This document shows, one piece after another, positions 5,430 to 7,854 of a DNA stretch of 7,854 bases; the first letter of the stretch is position 1; each line of letters starts with the position of its first letter. The DNA is from Bifidobacteriaceae bacterium. GTDB taxonomy: Bacteria > Actinomycetota > Actinomycetes > Actinomycetales > WQXJ01. Below the pieces are notes generated by a model. That model did not search any database, was not told the origin of the DNA, and was given only the letters and a program-made list of their open reading frames with translations. The position numbers were made by a program, and so were the translations under genes. The DNA is taken from contig JAITJY010000240.1 in the NCBI GenBank assembly GCA_031278675.1, forward strand, positions 1-7,854, given 5' to 3'.

Positions 5430-6286
5430 GCGGCCCCACCTTGCGCCGGGTGCGCGGGCTGGTAGGCCGGGTGGCCAACCACGCCGCGCTGGTCGGCATC
5501 GTCCTAGTTTGGGCCGTACCCGTCGTAGCGTTGGCGGTCAGCTCGTTCCGGACGGCCTACGATATCTCCCTGACGCCCTGGTGGGACGGCCTGGCGCCAC
5601 CCTGGGAGTTCACGTTCGAGAACTACTCGACCGTCCTGACTCGAGGCGGCATTGGCCGCAACTTTATCAACAGCGCCGTCATAACCGTTCCGGTCACCGC
5701 GATCGCGGTGGTCATAGCGTCTTTCGCGGGCTACGTCTTTGCACGATGCCGTTTCGCAGCTCGCGAGACCATCTTCGTTGGCATTTTGGCCCTGTTGAGC
5801 GTCCCACTCCAGATGACGCTGGTCCCAGTCTTGCGCCTATTCAGCGCCACGGACCTGGTGGGCACGTTCCCAGCGATTTGGATCGCCCACGTCGGCTACG
5901 CGCTGCCGTTCTCCATCTACCTGCTGCGGAACTTTTTCGTTTCGTTGCCGGCCGAGTTGTTCGAGGCAGCGTGGATCGACGGCGCGAACGAACCACAGAC
6001 GTTCCTTCGTGTAGCCGTGCCGTTGGCGGCTCCCGCGTTGGCAGCGGTCGCCGTGTTCGAGTTCATGTTTGTCTGGAACGACTTGTTGGTCGCCCTGATC
6101 TACTTGGGCGGCAGTCCTGACGTTGCGCCGCTCACGGTGGCGGTCTCCAGTCTGGTCAACTCCCGCGGCGAAGGCTGGGAAGTGTTGACGGCAGCGGCCT
6201 TCATCCTCATGTCTGTTCCGCTCGTCGTGTTCTTCGCACTCCAGCGCTATTTTGTTCGAGGCATGCTGGCGAGGGCGGTCAAGTGA
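5426..6286 (+). CDS. Sugar ABC transporter permease (AglG/MalG type)
   Basis: This 286-residue permease is the second half of the importer. It has about six membrane segments, at roughly 18-39, 84-106, 115-137, 147-168, 203-223 and 255-274. It shows the expected order for the family: SSFRTAYDIS after the first helix, ENYSTVL, FAGYVFARCRF, LSVPLQMTLVPVLRLF and the EAA docking loop EAAWIDGANEPQTFLRVAVP (180-199). The start overlaps the upstream permease stop as ATGA, so translation is probably coupled and the two subunits made in equal amounts. No ATPase gene follows. In actinobacteria such importers often share an MsiK-type ATPase encoded elsewhere. Confidence 0.94.
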   Translation: MSGPTLRRVRGLVGRVANHAALVGIVLVWAVPVVALAVSSFRTAYDISLTPWWDGLAPPWEFTFENYSTVLTRGGIGRNFINSAVITVPVTAIAVVIASFAGYVFARCRFAARETIFVGILALLSVPLQMTLVPVLRLFSATDLVGTFPAIWIAHVGYALPFSIYLLRNFFVSLPAELFEAAWIDGANEPQTFLRVAVPLAAPALAAVAVFEFMFVWNDLLVALIYLGGSPDVAPLTVAVSSLVNSRGEGWEVLTAAAFILMSVPLVVFFALQRYFVRGMLARAVK

Positions 6287-7425
6287 GCCGCCGGACCGGC
6301 GAGGCCACCGGCGCGGACCGCGCGGATTGCGTCGATGGGTTGGTCCTCGATGGCCAGACCCGGCTGTGGCTTGAGCGCGTGCAAACTGCGCGGCTGGCAG
6401 AACCTGCGCCAGCCGTCAGACCGCCGGGGGTGCTGACGGCCGGATTGGCTACCGCGTTGGCGGCTGAGCGGCGGCTGGCAGAACCTGCGCCAGCCGCCAG
6501 ACCGCCAGGGGTGTTAACGGCCGGATTGGCTGCCGCGTTGGCGGCTGAGCGGGCGCAGTTGCGCGGCGTCTCCGATCATTTGAATGCGGAGTTCGGGGCG
6601 GCACTGCGGGCAGACGTCGGGGTTAGCCGTGTGGCCGTCGGCCCGGATGCGGTCGCGGTCGACGCCTACCGGCCGGGCGGACTTAGGGACGCGGCGGGAG
6701 CCTATGTTTTCTTGCATGGCGGCGCGTTTTGGCATGGTTCAATCGATGAAGGGGTCAACCGTGCGTTGATCGCTGAACGGGCGGCGCGCGCCGAGGTGGC
6801 GGCCTTCGCCATTGAGTACAGGCTGGCCCCCGAACATCCGTTTCCTGCGGCGGCTCAAGACGCTGAGAACGTGATCCGTTGGGTCCGGGAGGGGGCAGCT
6901 AGCCTGGGGGTTGATCCAGCCCGGATTGTCCTGGGTGGAGTGTCGGCTGGCGCGAACATAGCGCTGGCGGCGGCGGCCCGGCTCAGGCGCGGCGAGCTGG
7001 CGGGGCTGTTGCTTGAGGTGCCCGCCATCGACCTGCGGGACAACGGTACCTGGGACGCACGGTGGGCGGCGGTCAACGGCCTGGGCGCGCCCAGCGAGAT
7101 GGCCGACCTGTACGGTGGTGGGCTGCCACCGGCGAGCGCCGAAGTGTCGCCGCTGCTGCTCCCTGATCTGAGCGGTTTGCCGGCCACCCACGTCATGACG
7201 GCCGAATACGATCCGCTTCGGGCCGGCGGCGAGGCGTTGGTCCGGCGGCTGCGCGCGGCTGGCGTGGCGGCGACCGGGGCGCGGCACTTCGGCGTCCTGC
7301 ACGGCGTGCCGGGTTTGACGGCGAACAATCCCCCCGGGGCGGCATGGAGCGATGACGCCTGCGCCGCCATTCGGCGTCTCAGCGCCCAAGACCCGGCCCA
7401 CCAGACGGCCCAGCGGCCGCGGTAG
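6283..7425 (+). CDS. HSL-family alpha/beta hydrolase (esterase) with duplicated N-terminal segment
   Basis: This is a 380-residue serine hydrolase of the hormone-sensitive-lipase type (Abhydrolase_3). The oxyanion motif HGG is at 145-147 (VFLHGGAFWHGS), and EYRLAPEHPFPAA (178-190) is diagnostic. The nucleophile is Ser221 in GVSAG. The likely acid is Asp310 (AEYDPLR) and the base His340 (VLHGVPG). There is no signal peptide, so it acts in the cytoplasm. GTG 6283 overlaps the permease stop as GTGA, which suggests translational coupling to the importer. A role in deacylating the imported sugar or glycoside is an inference. Residues 37-63 are repeated as 64-90 (LAEPAPA.RPPGVLTAGLA), encoded by an 81-bp tandem duplication. 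This lengthens the N-terminal cap region, and the protein is longer than the usual 300-350 residues. All catalytic motifs are intact, so it is probably active. Confidence 0.92.
   Translation: MSRRTGEATGADRADCVDGLVLDGQTRLWLERVQTARLAEPAPAVRPPGVLTAGLATALAAERRLAEPAPAARPPGVLTAGLAAALAAERAQLRGVSDHLNAEFGAALRADVGVSRVAVGPDAVAVDAYRPGGLRDAAGAYVFLHGGAFWHGSIDEGVNRALIAERAARAEVAAFAIEYRLAPEHPFPAAAQDAENVIRWVREGAASLGVDPARIVLGGVSAGANIALAAAARLRRGELAGLLLEVPAIDLRDNGTWDARWAAVNGLGAPSEMADLYGGGLPPASAEVSPLLLPDLSGLPATHVMTAEYDPLRAGGEALVRRLRAAGVAATGARHFGVLHGVPGLTANNPPGAAWSDDACAAIRRLSAQDPAHQTAQRPR
6391..6552 (+). repeat. 81-bp in-frame tandem duplication inside the esterase gene
   Basis: Copy 1 is 6391-6471 and copy 2 is 6472-6552, adjacent with no gap. 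I count 5 mismatches in 81 bp (about 94% identity), two of which change an amino acid (V/A and T/A). The length is a multiple of three, so the frame is kept and 27 residues are added. The high identity points to a recent event. Confidence 0.92.
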
Positions 7426-7430
7426 CCGCT
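7412..7430 (+). terminator. Small hairpin across the esterase stop codon
   Basis: AGCGGC (7412-7417) pairs with GCCGCT (7425-7430) around a 7-nt loop containing part of the TAG stop. No T tract follows, so a terminator role is weakly supported. Confidence 0.2.
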
Positions 7431-7490
7431 CCGGCGGCATCGGCAAGCGGTGGGGGGCGCCGTTTCGCGATCACACTAGCTTGTCGCAAC

Positions 7491-7548
7491 GAAACACTGC
7501 GTTTCATCTGTATGTTATGGGTGTTCTATCTTTACAGTCTAGGTACAG
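7491..7548 (+). promoter_or_regulatory. Presumed promoter/operator region of the toxin-antitoxin operon
   Basis: Base composition turns AT-rich here compared with both neighbours. An inverted repeat GAAAC-ACTGC-GTTTC lies at 7491-7505. A direct repeat TACAG occurs at 7533-7537 and 7544-7548, one helical turn (11 bp) apart. TATCTT (7527-7532) is a possible -10 box, with a weak TTTCAT (7502-7507) 19 bp upstream. Antitoxins of this class usually repress their own promoter, so these repeats are candidate binding sites. Exact boxes are uncertain. Confidence 0.35.
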
Positions 7549-7561
7549 AAGAGGTGAAAGG

Positions 7562-7822
7562 GTGGCTGACTCGGCTTTGGTCAACTTTAGGATGGACGCC
7601 AACCTCAAACGGTCGATGGAGGACGCCTGCCGCGAACTCGGCATGAACATGACCACCGCCTTCACAATCTTCGCCAGGAAGGTCGTGCGCGAGCACCGCA
7701 TCCCCTTCGAGGTGTCGGTCGACCCCTTCTACAGCGACGCCAACCTGCAACGGCTGCGGGCCGTGCGGTCCGACGCCGAGGCGGGCCGGCGCATGGCGGT
7801 CCACGACTTGATCGACGGCTGA
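7562..7822 (+). CDS. RelB/DinJ-family antitoxin
   Basis: This 86-residue antitoxin neutralises the toxin encoded immediately downstream and probably represses the shared promoter. The N-terminal half has the ribbon-helix-helix pattern of RelB/DinJ proteins: LVNFRMDANLKRSMEDACRE, then GMNMTTAFTIFARKVVREHR. A characteristic IPFEVS follows at about 47-52. The C-terminal toxin-binding part reads FYSDANLQRLRAVRSDAEAG. GTG 7562 is chosen because a GAGGTGAAAG ribosome binding site lies directly upstream and because it gives the standard family length; the frame is open further upstream to 7352 but reads through the end of the esterase gene. The stop (7820-7822) is followed at once by the toxin ATG. 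Confidence 0.9.
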   Translation: MADSALVNFRMDANLKRSMEDACRELGMNMTTAFTIFARKVVREHRIPFEVSVDPFYSDANLQRLRAVRSDAEAGRRMAVHDLIDG

Positions 7823-7854
7823 ATGCTCAAGTCCTGGCACGAGTCGGCCTGGGA
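7823..7854 (+). CDS. Toxin gene start, YoeB/Txe-like (partial, cut by window end)
   Basis: Only ten complete codons are visible, reading MLKSWHESAW. This resembles the start of YoeB/Txe mRNA interferases, which begin with a short hydrophobic strand, a Trp, and then EE-W or ES-W (for example MKLIWSEESW in E. coli YoeB). It does not resemble the starts of YafQ or RelE. Zero spacing after a RelB/DinJ-type antitoxin is the standard order for such modules. The toxin class rests on ten residues and its gene context, so it is provisional. Confidence 0.6.
   Translation, partial: MLKSWHESAW

Noticed and set aside
6739..7446. 235-codon minus-strand frame antisense to the esterase
   Set aside because: It is a shadow of a gene with intact catalytic motifs and has no family signal of its own.

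Overview
The window is GC-rich (GTG starts, strong G/C third-position bias) and most likely comes from an actinobacterium. The best clues are the Agl-type sugar ABC transporter, which lacks its own ATPase gene, a LacI-family regulator and a phage-holin-4-like (PF04020) membrane protein, a combination common in Actinomycetota. I cannot name the genus.

Layout, left to right. (1) Positions 1-500 hold no convincing gene but are packed with repeats. There is a 42-bp tandem repeat (23-148), then a compact 150-bp element (161-310) with perfect nested AT-rich inverted repeats, a partial copy of its right arm at the very start of the window, and a 66-bp duplication at 77-bp period (358-500). (2) On the minus strand (931-498) lies a four-helix PF04020 membrane protein, broken by one apparent single-base deletion in a G run at 729-732. 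Its start abuts a 14-copy array of 15/16-bp repeats (937-1156). (3) A LacI-family repressor gene (1298-2305, +) follows. (4) A 575-bp non-coding stretch (2306-2880) holds three 23-bp iterons, three copies of a 22-bp GC-rich repeat and a good sigma-70-type promoter. (5) A sugar-uptake operon runs on the plus strand: lipoprotein substrate-binding protein (2881-4227), an intercistronic 15-bp hairpin, two permeases (4461-5429 and 5426-6286) and an HSL-family alpha/beta hydrolase (6283-7425). The last three genes overlap by 4 bp. (6) A RelB/DinJ-type antitoxin gene (7562-7822) is followed with no gap by the start of a toxin gene resembling YoeB/Txe, cut by the window end.

The likely working unit is repressor plus importer plus esterase. 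The LacI-type protein probably senses a sugar and controls the promoter at 2803-2831. The SBP and permeases resemble AglE/AglF/AglG alpha-glucoside transporters. The ATPase is presumably a shared MsiK-type protein encoded elsewhere. The coupled hydrolase may remove an acyl group from the imported substrate, which is an inference. The window's unusual character is its density of unrelated tandem repeats (periods 15/16, 23, 42, 77 and 81 bp), including an 81-bp in-frame duplication inside the esterase gene. I did not find a clear new multi-gene system. The best candidates for something undescribed are the 150-bp nested inverted-repeat element and the importer-esterase coupling.
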